From Gyromitra esculenta (lineage: Eukaryota; Ascomycota; Pezizomycetes; Pezizales; Discinaceae): a stretch of DNA of 64,000 nucleotides. The position numbers and the translations under genes are program-made. Location of the stretch: positions 806,001 to 870,000 of the forward strand of contig JBCAML010000006.1 of the NCBI GenBank assembly GCA_038503075.1, in the 5' to 3' direction. This document shows, piece by piece, positions 43,881 to 54,666 of this stretch. Within the stretch, counting starts at the first letter, position 1; the number at the start of each line of letters is the position of its first letter. The notes beneath the pieces were generated by a model. The model was given only the letters and a program-made list of their open reading frames with translations, did no database searches and was not told the origin of the DNA.

Positions 43881-45693
43881 GTTGATAAGACACATAGGAA
43901 CGTAGGTATTGTTCCATAATGGCGTTCAATTGTTCTGTTTGCCCATCGGTTTCAGGATGAAAAGCCGTCGACATCCAAGCTTGAATTCCCAGTCGTTGAC
44001 AAAGATCCTTCCAGAAGTGGGCTGTAAACTGAGTCTCCCGATCCGACGTAACGTGCGTAGGTAGGCCGTGGAGTTTCCAGATATGTTGTAGGTAGAGATC
44101 AGCGACGTCCCGAGAGTTGACGGTAGTATTGCATGGTATTAGATGTTGCATTTTTGATAGACAATCAACAACTACCATGATAGCGTCATAACCATCCGAT
44201 TCTGGGAGGCCTGTGATGAAGTCCATCAAGATCTCTTGCCAGGGACGGTTCGGAATAGGTAAAGGGCGGAGAACGCCCTGGGTTCGTTGAGTTGCGGGCT
44301 TTGCTTTCTGGCAGATATGACAGTTACGAACATATCTATTGATTGATTCTCGCATCTTTGGCCAATAAAAGCTTCTAGAGAGAAGTTCGAAAGTCTTGTC
44401 TCTTCCCGGGTGTCCTGCTGCTGGGATATCGTGGTGTCTTCGAATAAGCTCCAGTTTAAGAGGATTAAAGTCGGGGACGTAGAAGCATTCCCGATAACAT
44501 AAGAGGCCTTGATTATTGCTGCATTCACTTAGAGTGATCTCTTTCGACTGTTGTTCTTTATTTTCCAGTGCTGGGGGTATCTTTTTTGGGAATTTATCAG
44601 CGTCATAACCTTCTTGAAAGAGTTTTAAAAGGGGGGCGTCCAGTTCAGCGGCTTCATTTGACAAAGAAGCTAACAACAAACTTAGCTTGGGATCAATATT
44701 CTCTTTTTTTAACACCACTTGGCTCTGGTGTGCTAATCGTTCATCCCCTTCCTTGGGGAGATCTCCTGATCTCCTAGTCAACGCGTCTGGTTTTCCTCCT
44801 TGGCTTCCAGGGCGATAGGTGATCACAAAATCGAAGCGGGATAGGTATTCAGCCCATCTAGCTTGGTGGCGATTAAGTTGCTTAGTACTCATAAAGTACT
44901 CGAGGTTCTTGTGGTCACTAATAACGTCGATGGGGTGCTTGGAGCCTTCGAGTTCTGGGCGCCATTCTTCGAATACGCGAATAATGGCGAGTAATTCCTT
45001 ATTGTATATCTCGTAGTTACATTCAGCCGGTGAATGTTTCTTGGAGAAGAAGGCAACAGGATGTAATATTCCAGCATCGTCTTATTGGGATAGTACGCCT
45101 CCGGACACGAAATCAGAGGTGTCAGTTTCCACGATAATTTTTTTGTCTGGATCAAAGTGGATGAGGATTGGGGCGGTGGTGAAGGCGTGCTTTAGGTTTT
45201 CAAAGGCTATATCAGCTTCGACTGTCCATCCGAAGGTGGTGCCTTTTCGGGTAAGGGCTGTAAGAGGAGCGACGAGTTTGGAGAAACCGAGGATAAAACG
45301 ACAATAAAAGTTTGCAAACCCTAGGAAGGCTTGTACATCCTTTACACTTTTTGGGGTATTCCAGTCTCGGACCACTTTTAGTTTCTCTTCGTCCATCTTG
45401 ATGCCATTGGGGGTAAGGATGAGGCCTAGGTACTTAGTTATCTGTACTTTGAACTCACATTTCTCTGGCTTAAGCAAGATGTCGTTGTCCTTGAGTGTTT
45501 GAAGTACCTTCCGTACATGAACCTGGTGCTCAGCGAAAGTATCACTATAAATTAGGATGTCATCAAGGTAGGCTGTACAGAAGATATCCAGGTATTCGGT
45601 AAGACAGTCATTAACAAATCGCTGAAAGGTTCCAGGGGCGTTGGTCAAGCCGAATGGCATGACTTGGTATTCGTATAGTCCGTAGCGGGTGCG

Positions 45694-46102
45694 TCTCACG
45701 GTTCAGTTCCTTGTTAAGCCCTTCAGTATCCCTGAAGGTGAGCAGTGCTACTTAAGCGAGGTACTAACACGTTCGAGGAGTGCAGTGTTTCTACAAGTTC
45801 TACGAGTGGTCTATCTCAAGGCGAGATAAGTGCAGCGAAGGGAGCAGCGACAGCGAGGGTTCTGAGGGAGAACCGAGATAGTATTTCGACAGTTACAAGA
45901 GAAGGTAAACGAGAACGTTGCTTAAGGAAAGAAGAAGAAAAGAACAAGAACGACCGAAATCCATCGCTTTAAATACCCCGCTTTCCTTAACAAAACTTAT
46001 ACCCGAAAAATAACCGAACAACAAAGGAATTGTACAACCATCCAAACAACGATACAACCAACAACCGAACCGCGATTCATTACCCAAAATCAATCCATGA
46101 AA
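45694..46102 (-). mobile_element. Solo LTR, family A, inverted, in A3 pol
   Basis: TCTCACGG...CCATGAAA, 409 bases, flanked by GTGCG on both sides. A family A LTR inside a family A element. Confidence 0.92.
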
Positions 46103-47202
46103 GTGCGAAAGGCTGTCTTCCACTCATCTCCTTTGGCAATGCGTACTTGATGATAGGCGTCACGGAGGTCTAGCTTGGTATACCATTGTGCTTTGGCTAG
46201 TCGATCTAGCGTTTCTCTAATGAGCGGGGAGGTATATCGGTCTTTAACGGTAATCGCATTTAGGCCTTGGTAGTCCAAACAGAGTCTTAAGGAGCCGTCA
46301 GCTTTCTTTACAAAGAGGACGGGGGATCCCACGGGAGAAGAGCTGGCGCGAATAAAGCCTTTCTCTAAATTATCTTCAATATATTTTTTGAGGACAATGA
46401 GTTCTTCTCGTGACATTCCGTAGAGGGGTCCGAATGGCGCATCTTTCTCTTCCATTAGCTGTATCTTGTGATCATAGGAGTGGCGTGGAGGTAGGCCTTG
46501 AGCCTTAGTTTTGTCCAACATATCCAAGAAATCGTGGTACTCAGCGGGTATCCTTGCTTTCCATTCTTCCTTACTGGTCTTGTTCTCTAGGATTTTATTG
46601 ATCTCATAGAGTGACATGGCATAGGCCTGAGAAGTACGTTTCCTGGTAAGAGTTCTAAAACTCGCGGCACCAATAAATGACAAATTTAGCCTGGGGTGAG
46701 CGGGGATTGAAGGTGTTGATACAATGGGTAAATGAGGAGCACAGCGGGTGGTGCAGAGTTTAGAATTAAACTCAATGCGTTTATCGGCAAAGTGAAGGTG
46801 GACATCGTGGTGGTTCATTCAAGGGATTCCTAACACGAGTGGGTAGTGTCCAAGTTGGGTTATGAAACAAGGGGCTTGTTCCTGGTGTTGTTGAATGGAC
46901 AAGTTGATGTTGGCGATGTGGGTGATGTCTCCTGAGGCCACCGGACGGCCATCGATCACTTCAAGCTGTCTGGGAGTTTTCAGGAAAAAAAGTGGAAGAG
47001 AATGGTGACTCGCAAAATTCTTATCAATGAATACAAATCCAGAGGCTCCAGTGTCTAGTAAAGCGTGTGTTTTGATGATTTTATTGTTATGGGAAATATT
47101 GCACGAAACTACAAAATGTTCCCTATCCAACTGATCCTCTACGCTTATACCAGAAACCGAAAACCCAGAAATTGAAAATGCAGACAAAGGCAAAGAAATT
47201 GG

Positions 47203-47247
47203 AACCAAGGCAGGGTCACTGGTCAGCCTTGGTTGGACTAGTTTAAA
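47203..47247 (-). promoter_or_regulatory. -1 frameshift signal of A3
   Basis: Minus-strand TTTAAAC (47247-47241), TAG, 6-base spacer, stem AACCAAGGC/GCCTTGGTT as in A1, with loop changes. Confidence 0.82.
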
Positions 47248-48563
47248 GCCTCACTCGAGGCGTTTGCAGACTCTAGGGCAAAAAATTGAGGTGGGAGCAG
47301 TGGCGGTGGTAGGGAGGAGGCAGAAGGCGTTCGGTTAGTAGGTGGTGCGGTGAGGGCTCCCCTCATTGTGGGTTTCTTGGGGGCCGAGGGACAGTTGGCG
47401 TAGGAGTGGTCTGGGGGTGAGCAGAACATACATTTACTAGTAGAGCGGCGCCATTGTTTCTCTTCTTCCGAAAGTTTCCTTCTGCCGTTGACCAGCGTAT
47501 ATCATTGGTCCTAGGGGGGGCAAGTGAGGTTGCTTGTGCGACCGAAGGAGAGATCCATAGGTGCGAGGCCTCCTGGTACGAAAGACGAGGCCGGAACAAA
47601 GGGAGTCATTGCTTGGGAGCTGAATTGTCCCATGGTGCCACGTGTATTTCCCCGTTTCTCTGCTTTGCGAGCTCGGATACGATTATCCATTCGAATGAGT
47701 ACAAGCACCATGTCGTTGAGATTAGTCGGGGTGGCGGCGGCGAAAACCATGGCTTCTTTTAATTCCTCTGACATACCATGTTCAAGGGCATCCATTTTTG
47801 AGTTTTCATCAAAGTTGAGTTGTCCCATGATACGTTGAAAATCGGCTAAGTAAGCGGAAAAGTCTCGTTTGCCTTGACGGAGCTGATGTAGTTCTCGTCG
47901 GGCGGTGTCGGTGGGGTCGGGGTCTCCGAAGGCTGTTTCCAAGGCAGTAATGAGGGCGGCGGCGCTGGTCCAGGTGGTGAGGCCAGAGGGGAGTACAGTG
48001 TGACGAACTTGTTCTAGGGCTGCTCCTTCTAAACAGTTAATGGCGTAAAGGATCATGGTATTTTCGTCGGCGAACCGGTCTCTGTTAACCGCGAGTTTGG
48101 AATGAAGTTGGAGGACGAAACCGGGGAGCTTGGCTCGGGACCCGTCAAACTTCTCCGGGTCAGGCATGCGTTCTGATCGCGAGGTGTGGGCTGGTGGTGG
48201 GGTGGCGGTGAAGTTTGGTGGGGCTGGGGGTGCCTGGTTGGCGGTTCTAGCCTCGTTGCGTTCTCGTCGTAGTTGGGCGATAAGTTCGGCTGCTCCATTG
48301 ACTTGCTCTTCTACTTCTCTGGCGTGTCGGGTGCCATTATCTCCTTGGATTTTCGCACTAGTGAGTTTTATCTCTAATTCCTGTGTACTTTCCTGAAGAA
48401 CGTCAATTTGATCTTCGAGGGCTTGGTTGAGGTCCCAAAGTTGATAGTATAACTCGACGGGATCATCTTTGTAGGCTTGAGCAAATGCTTCCTTTGTAGG
48501 GAAGCGTTGTGCGGCGACAGCAGCTCCTTCAAATGAGGAGGCAGCGGGAGCAGAGGAGCTCAT
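47238..48563 (-). pseudogene. gag of A3
   Basis: Open from 48563 (MSSSAPAASSFEGAAVAAQR) to a stop near 47,511 (after RTSNLTCPP), with the zinc knuckle CMFCSPPDHSYANC in the following piece to 47,238. One stop or frame change separates the two; otherwise it matches A1 gag. Confidence 0.87.
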
Positions 48564-49022
48564 TGTTGCTTCGTTGTAGGAGGTGTCGATTTTGGAAGCA
48601 ACGTAATCTCACGGTTTGATCCCTCGTTAAGCCCTTCAGTATCCCTGAAGGTGAGCAGTGCTACTTAAACGAGAAGTCAAGCGACAAGAGTCACGATGTT
48701 TCTACAGGTCCTACGTGGGTCTAACTCAAGGCGAGTTAAGTGTGGAAATGTTTCAGCGACAGCGACTGCGAGAGTTCTGAGGTAGAACCGAGGTAATATT
48801 AAAACAATACAGTAGAAATAAAGTAAAAACGTTACTTAAGAAAAGAAGAAGAAGAAAACACAAGCGAACAATCTTCATCTCTTAAATACTCCGCTTTACA
48901 ACCATTATGACTCATAACCGATAATAACCAAAACACAAAGACATTATAATCCTAACCGAGATCCTGTTACAACCCATGCAATATCTTTGACCCATTTACT
49001 CCGTCGTATCCGAGAAAGATGC

Positions 49023-49618
49023 CCCCTCCTCCGGTCACCCAGGACGTGAAAAATCCTTTGAGCTCATCTCTAGGCACTTTTATTGGCCTAAAATGAGAGA
49101 GTACATTGGACGATACACTCGGAACTGCCACACCTGCTGATGAGCAAAACCTAATACCCTCGGCACTCAGGGTGTCCTTAAACCTCTTCCAATTCCAAAT
49201 CGCCCCTGGGAAAAATTATCGATGGACTTTGTCACCAGCCTTCCAGAATCTAGCGGTTTCGATGCTATAATGGTTGTAGTAGACAGGTTATCAAAGATGC
49301 GGCACCTAATCCCCTGCAATACCACCGTCAACACCGAACAGACAGCAGAACTCTACCTCCAAAACGTTTGGAAACTCCATGGATTGCCGTCCCATATCAC
49401 TTCTGATAGAGGAACACAATTCACTGCCAAGTTCTGGAAATATCTCTGCCAATGCCTGAATGTTGCCGCCCGCCCGCATGTCAACTTCCTTACACTCGGA
49501 AACCGACGGCCAGACCGAGCGTCTTAATGCTATTATAGAACAATATCTTCGTTGCTATGTTTCTTACCAACAAGACGACTTGGCCAAGTGGCTACCTATT
49601 GCCGAGTTTGCTGCTAAT
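49023..49618 (+). pseudogene. pol of B-outer, integrase segment
   Basis: Zinc finger part GHPGREKSFELISRHFYWPK and NCHTC (then a stop), followed by the DDE core: MDFVTSLPESSGFDAIMVVV and TSDRGTQFTAKFW. A frame change falls before the Glu-containing GQTERLN-like motif, near 49,490. Interrupted at 49619. Confidence 0.87.
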
Positions 49619-50039
49619 TTTCACGGTTGAGCGTTGTTGTTAGCTGGCTAGATGTGGGATGTACGGTTGATGCGTTATGTTGTGTTACGTTGGTTATTCG
49701 TTGCGTTTCTTTTGGTTTCCATTACAATGAGTCATGTGTTTGTCATCAAAGAGATGGATTGCGAGTATATAAGCGAAGGGCTGTCCCCTCTTGTTGTACT
49801 TTTTCTCTTTCTTTCCTTAAGCAACGTCTTCTATAGCACACTCTTGTATCTCACAATACATACTTCGGTTACACCTCGTAATCTTTCATTGCCGCCGTCT
49901 TCAAGTCCACTTCACTTGAACCAACCGTAGAGCCTGTGGAATCCCGTAAATACTCTCGTCGCTGAAGTTTTCCATTCAAGTAGCACTGCTTATCTCAGGG
50001 GATACCTGAGAGCTTGACGGAGAACCTCGCCCCTTGAGA
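49619..50039 (+). mobile_element. Solo LTR, family B
   Basis: TTTCACGG...CTTGAGA, 421 bases, flanked by CTAAT (49614-49618 and 50040-50044). Its start resembles family A (ACGG), but body and end are family B. Confidence 0.9.
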
Positions 50040-50044
50040 CTAAT

Positions 50045-50668
50045 AATCAAGAGTCGGCCAGTATTAAAGCTACACCCTTCTTCGCTAATTATGGCAATCA
50101 CCCTCCCTTTGATACTTCTGTTGTCCCCAATGACCACTCCCCACAAACCCTTGACGCTAATATCTTTGCTTCAAAGATGGAAGAGCTTAGAGACTTCCTT
50201 CGAATACAAATGAGAACGGCTCAAGACGTCTTCGAAACCAGTACCAACCGGCATCGTACCCCTGCCCCTTCATTTAAAATAAAGGACGAGGTCTTTGTTT
50301 ATATGAAAAATATGAGGACGACCAGGAACTTGAGGAAGTTAGATTGGAAATGGAGCGGCCCCTTTCCCATAAAACGACTAATCTCCGCGCATGCCTATTA
50401 AGTAGACTTACCGACGACAATGAAATACCACCCGGTATTCCATGTTTCGCTAATCAGAGCAGCCCCTACCGACCCACTTCCTGGCCAGTTTATCCCGCCG
50501 CCGCCTCCCGTCCAAGTCAATGAGATTGAAGAATATCTTGTCGAAAGTATCCTAAACTCTCGTACCCACCATGGAAAACTCCAGTATTTGGTTGAATGGA
50601 CAGGATACGCACTACCCACTTGGGAAGCTGCTGAGTATCATAAGGAGACAGAAGCGGTAGATGCTTTC
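50045..50668 (+). pseudogene. pol of B-outer, integrase end and chromodomain
   Basis: Resumes NQESASIKATPFFANYGNHP and runs to the GPY/F-like RKLDWKWSGPFPIKRL. After an in-frame stop come the Pro-rich linker and chromodomain EEYLVESILNSRTHHGKLQY and LVEWTGYALPTWE. Cut at about 50,668 by an unclassified insert. Confidence 0.87.
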
Positions 50669-52111
50669 TGTTATACCTGTACCTTTTGAAGGAGTTCCTG
50701 GCCCTGGAGTTACCCTATCTTTGGAGTTACCCTACTTTAGCACCTTCCGGATCGGGACCGGAGCCTGTTACCCTGCCTCCAATCCTTCCAGTAGGTATAG
50801 TATTTGGAGAAGGGGGGACAGCACCAGAAAAGACCTGTCCCGGAGGGCAAAAGTAACCCCTAGGCCGTCAAGCAAAACCGTCCGGCGGAATGGGACCCGG
50901 AGGGTATGTAGGGGAAGTGTCTGGTTTCGCTGTGGTTCAAACGGATTGCGAATCGGACCAAAACTGGCGGAGTTACAGACTGACAAAGATAAGGGAACGC
51001 AATGCTACACGACGATTCAGATAGGCGAAATGATCGTCTCGAAGAGACGAACGCAATGAAGACGAATACGTAACTCCTGTGTTACCGACATGCATATTGC
51101 TCGGAGAATCGCGGATCGGGGCCAAGGAACTCAATGGGTTTCATGGATGGTTGTACGTTGGTTGATTAGGTACATGGGTACATGGTTGTCAAGTGTCGTT
51201 GTTGTCTTCTACGTTCTCTTTAGTCTTCCTTATGATTAGTCATAGGTTTGTCATGGAAAAGTCGGGTTATGGGTATATAAGCAAAGGGCCTTCCCCTCTT
51301 GTTGTACTTTTTCTTCTTCTTCTCCTAAGCAACGTCTTCTATTGTCGCTTCACTTGTATCCTACAATACAAGTCAGGATTCTTACACAATCCTTCATCGC
51401 CTCCGTCATACCTTCCATTGTGTCACGCCACTACATCAGCATAGTTTCACTGTTGGAGTCATCATATCTCTCCTTTACCGTAGAGCCTGTGGAATCATCG
51501 TTTACACTCCTGTTGTTAGTCTTCGTTCAAGTAGCACTGCCCACCTTTGGGGATACCAAAGGGCTTGACGAAAAGTCACTCCTTGAGAATGGGGTATTGG
51601 GTATGGAGATAAGGCGAAGTTGTTTCATGTTGTCATAATAGTTAGCGCCTCTACACCACACTACACCCAAACATAGTAGAGAGGAGGCATTATAAATACT
51701 CTCGCAGTGGATGTAAACTCTGAGTCGGATCATTAGCGACGAAGAACGAGCCTTATCAATATTATATTGTTTCTAGCAAAATTACTTCCGTGCAATTTAC
51801 TCTTTTACTTGTGAATTACTTTTATCTCGCTTAGCAAGGCCTTGGCCCTTCAGCGTTTGTTATTAAAACCTTACTATTGGAAGTTCTTCACGGAACTTTG
51901 CTTGATCCCTACTTTGAACCCTACGGTTATCTTTTAGTGGTTCATAAGAAGTAGTTAGAACTTGCGCCTGTGTATTGTGTTGTGGATAGCAACCGGGCAT
52001 GTTATAGCGTCTAGATTGTTATCTAAAGCTTCTTGGAGATTTCCTGTGCGGTAAGAAGTACCGGTCTTACACTTTCCACCAACGATATCCTGATAAGCCA
52101 AAGAAAGATTT
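50669..52111. mobile_element. Unclassified insert in B-outer pol end
   Basis: Separates VDAF (50,668) from SVRRSSRL (52,112) of the B-outer pol C-terminus. About 1 kb after removing the LTR at 51139. The left part reads as Pro/Gly-rich, possibly old coding text; the right part from about 51,630 (TGTTGTCATAATAG) is AT-rich and resembles an LTR or untranslated region. I could not find a clear target duplication or a known domain. A fragment of another LTR element (copia-type) is one option. Confidence 0.5.
51139..51588 (+). mobile_element. Solo LTR, family B, in the unclassified insert
   Basis: TTTCATGG...CTTGAGA, 450 bases, flanked by ATGGG (51134-51138 and 51589-51593). Hairpin stem CCTTTGG/CCAAAGG. 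Confidence 0.9.
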
Positions 52112-52167
52112 GGTTAGTGTTCGCAGGAGCTCACGGCTATAAGGGGGGGAGTACTTTCAAGGATGGT

Positions 52168-52585
52168 TCTCACGGATCGATCCTTGTTTTAAGCCCTTCT
52201 GTATCCCAGAAGGTGAGCTGAGCTACTTAGACAAGAATCGTTGCGATAAGAGTAACGAAGTTTTCTACAGGTCCTATGTGGGTCTAACTCAAGGTGAGTT
52301 AAGTGTAAGGGTTTTCACAGCGACAGTGACCGCGAGGATTCTGAGGTAGAATCGAGGTAGTATTAAAATAATACAGTAGAAGTAAAGTAAGAACGTTGCT
52401 TAAGAAAGAAAGAAGAACAAAAAGATACAAGCGAACAGAATCCATCCTTTAAATACCCCGCTTTCCAACCACCCTGACTCATAACCGAAAGCAGCCGAAA
52501 CACAAAGACATTATAATCCTAACCGAGATCCTTATAGCAACCCATACAATATCCTTGACCCATTTACTCCCTTATATCCGTGAAA
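52168..52585 (-). mobile_element. Solo LTR, family A, inverted
   Basis: TCTCACGG...CCGTGAAA, flanked by ATGGT on both sides. Hairpin variant CCTTCTG/CAGAAGG. It lies 13 bases into the B-outer 3' LTR. Confidence 0.9.
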
Positions 52586-52594
52586 ATGGTTGTT

Positions 52595-53497
52595 TTTCAT
52601 GGATGGTTGTTTTGTCAGTTAGTTAGGTACAGGTGTACATGGTTGTTCTGTTTCATTGATATTCCTTATGTTTTTATGGGTTTTTGGTTATGATGAGTCA
52701 TATGTTTGTCATCGAAAGGATGGATTGTGGGTATATAAGCGAAGGGTTTACCCCTCTTTGTACTTTTTCCTTTCTTCTCTTTAAGCAACGTCTTCTATTG
52801 CCAATCTACTTGTATCCTACAATACAAGCCAGGGTTCTCACATAATCCTTCGTCGCCTCCGTGATACCTTTCTTTGTAGCACGCCACTACATCAACGTAG
52901 TCTCACGGTTGGGTCCCTCGCTAAGCCCTGCAGTATTCCTGAAGGTGAGCAGTACTACTTAGGTGGGGAAACAACACGTTCAAAGAGTGCGATGTTTTCT
53001 ACAGGTCCTACGAGGTGTTTGTATCTCAAGGCGAGATAGTAGTAGCAAAGGGAACAGCGACAGCGAGGGTTCTGAGGTAGAACCGTGGTAGTATTCAAAT
53101 AATACAGGAGAAGGTACGAGAACGTTGCTTAAGGAAAGAAGAGAAAGAGAAACAAGAACGACAGAAATCCTTCACTTAAATACCCCGCTTTCCTGTAACA
53201 CCAACAACAACTGGACAACAACCGAAATACAAAGACATTATTCCCATAACCAAAATATAACCAAACAACAAAGAGATTATACAATCATTCAAACAACGAT
53301 ATAACCAACAACCAGACCATGATTCATTCCCTAAGTCAATCCATGAAACGTAGTTTCGCTGTCGGAGTCCTCATAACTCCCTCTTATCGTAGAGCCTGTG
53401 GAATTGTCGCCTAAACTCCTGTTGTTAGTACTCGTTCAAGTAGCACTGCTCACCTTTGGGGATACCAAAGGGCTTGACGAGATCTCGCTTCTTGAGA
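52595..53497 (+). mobile_element. Solo LTR, family B, carrying a nested family A LTR
   Basis: TTTCATGG...CTTGAGA, flanked by TTGTT (52590-52594 and 53498-53502). Interrupted at 52901. Confidence 0.88.
52901..53348 (-). mobile_element. Solo LTR, family A, inverted, nested
   Basis: TCTCACGG...CCATGAAA, 448 bases, flanked by CGTAG (52896-52900 and 53349-53353). Confidence 0.9.
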
Positions 53498-54296
53498 TTG
53501 TTGTGCTGTTTGGTTAGTCGTGTGAGTGCTCGGTTGCTTTATTTTGTTGTTGTTTCGATATGTTTCCCTTGGTTTCCTTTACAATGAGTCATACTTTTGT
53601 CATCAAAGAGATGGAATATGAGTATATAAGCGAAGGGTTTTCCCCTCATGTTGTACTTTTCCTTCTTCTTTTTTTAAGCAACATCTTCTATAGTTCACTC
53701 TTGTATTTCACAATACAAACCTCGGTTACACTCCATAACCTTCTGCTGCCGCCGTCCTCAAGTCCTCTTTACTTGAACCACTCGTACAGCCTGTGGAATC
53801 CCGTATACACTCTCGCCGCTAAGTTTTCCGTTCAAGTAGCAGTGCTCATCTCGGGGGATACCTGAGAGCTTGATGGAAAACCTTACCCCTTGAGAACTGC
53901 TTATCTCGTGGGATACCTGAGAGCTTGACGAGAATCTCGCCCCTTGAGAGAGACCTAATGAAAATGGTAAGAGGTGGTGAATGCTATGTATTAAACATTG
54001 AATAAAGTTAGTTAGTAATGCAAATGAGTTTGAGTCCCCCAAGAAAAGAACTGCACCGCCACATGTCATCAGACTTTCTCCAACACCCGTAGTACTGTAA
54101 AAAAGGACCTATCATACGGACTATCAAGAGGGTATAGGACTATAATCAGGGTACAAAAAATCGTACCATCCTAACAGTCCTTGCCAAGTCCTAACCCCTA
54201 TTCGCCACGCTATAGTTCCGTTGCTATTGCGCCACGCCTTTTCCCCCTAACCCTAACGGCCTAGGTACGAGGCTGGTCCCGCACTAATACCTAATA

Positions 54297-54542
54297 CTCG
54301 ACGAAAATTAAAGTATCCGGACGCCAAGATATCTTTGACAAGGTTGACTCTCTCGGCAACTATGGGCATATGGTCCATACGTAATATTTTATGCTCAACA
54401 TAAGCAAGTATCTACATTATTTGATTCATTTGGTCCTTTTCGTGACTTGTTAAACAAGGATTGATGGGAATACACGCAGAAAGCTATGTGTTGTATGTGG
54501 GTTAGGGTTTTTTGACATCCGGATACGTTAATTTTCGTCGAG
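54297..54542. mobile_element. MITE (CTCGACGAAAATTAA family)
   Basis: The left end CTCGACGAAAATTAAAGTAT and the right end (as reverse complement) CTCGACGAAAATTAACGTAT form ~28-bp inverted termini. TA precedes the left end; CA follows the right, so the duplication is intact on one side only. The interior is non-coding. It ends about 125 bases before the PHO13 start and may lie in its promoter. Confidence 0.75.
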
Positions 54543-54666
54543 CACTGCTTTCGTCCCATATCTACCCTTTCTATTTCTCATACCCATCCCCATAGCAACC
54601 CCATCTCCATCTCCCATCCTCCCCATCCCCATTCATTGTCTCACGTCTTAAACTCTGCACGCATAA

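Larger units (their letters stand above)
42709..47248 (-). pseudogene. pol of A3 (interrupted by two LTRs, stops)
   Basis: Pieces in coding order: 47208-46819 (protease, ends GIP before a stop), 46818-46103 (RT start), then a solo LTR. Next come 45688-45082 (RT with YLDD, ends in a stop after GGVLSQ), 44892-43881 (RNase H end and integrase), another solo LTR, and 43440-42709 (integrase end and chromodomain). Removing the LTRs restores continuity in each case. Confidence 0.88.
42320..49017 (-). mobile_element. Full-length retrotransposon A3, inverted, decayed
   Basis: Family A element on the minus strand. LTRs 42320-42730 and 48607-49017 (411 bases each, differing at roughly eight positions, mostly transitions). 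GATGC duplication at 42315-42319 and 49018-49022. It carries two later solo LTRs (43472 and 45694), which put those at a deeper nesting level. Confidence 0.93.
23066..53895 (+). mobile_element. Full-length Ty3/Gypsy retrotransposon B-outer (decayed, nested host)
   Basis: Old family B element whose 5' LTR starts at 23066 and 3' LTR ends at 53895, flanked by ACTGC (23061-23065 and 53896-53900). Its own sequence is ~6-7 kb, now spread over 31 kb by later insertions. In order it shows LTR, primer site, gag, frameshift signal, protease, RT, RNase H, integrase, chromodomain, purine tract and LTR. Premature stops and an altered RT active site show that it is dead. Each interruption can be removed using its 5-base duplication, after which the coding text continues in frame. 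Confidence 0.9.
52155..53895 (+). repeat. 3' LTR of B-outer (twice interrupted)
   Basis: Preceded by the purine tract AAGGGGGGGAGTAC. Begins TTTCAAGGATGGT, is interrupted at 52168 and again at 52595, and resumes at 53503 closely matching the 5' LTR. Ends CCCTTGAGA. Confidence 0.88.
22705..53949 (+). mobile_element. Solo LTR, family B (outermost), split by B-outer
   Basis: Parts 22705-23065 and 53901-53949 form one LTR from TTTCATGG to TTGAGA with a GAGAC target duplication. It is interrupted at ACTGC by the full-length element B-outer. It carries the family B TATATAAG promoter motif and AAGCAACGT start-site motif. Confidence 0.88.
22619..54089. mobile_element. MITE split by the retrotransposon nest
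   Basis: The left 86 bases (22619-22704, starting CGGGTGTGGGGGTAA) and right 135 bases (53955-54089, ending in the matching inverted terminus) together make a ~221-bp MITE of the same family as 21,932-22,168. TA flanks both ends (22617-22618 and 54090-54091). A GAGAC duplication (22700-22704 and 53950-53954) marks where the first LTR entered. Everything between arrived later. Confidence 0.85.

Noticed and set aside
22619..54089. CRISPR-like array, because short motifs recur at intervals
   Set aside because: The repeats are LTR copies of about 400 bases with target duplications in a eukaryotic genome; spacing is irregular.
54240..54260. CCCTAACCCTAA string, and GGGTTAGGG at about 54,500, as telomeric repeats
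   Set aside because: Only two units each, inside ordinary sequence near a MITE, and housekeeping genes continue on both sides; no telomere end or long interstitial array.
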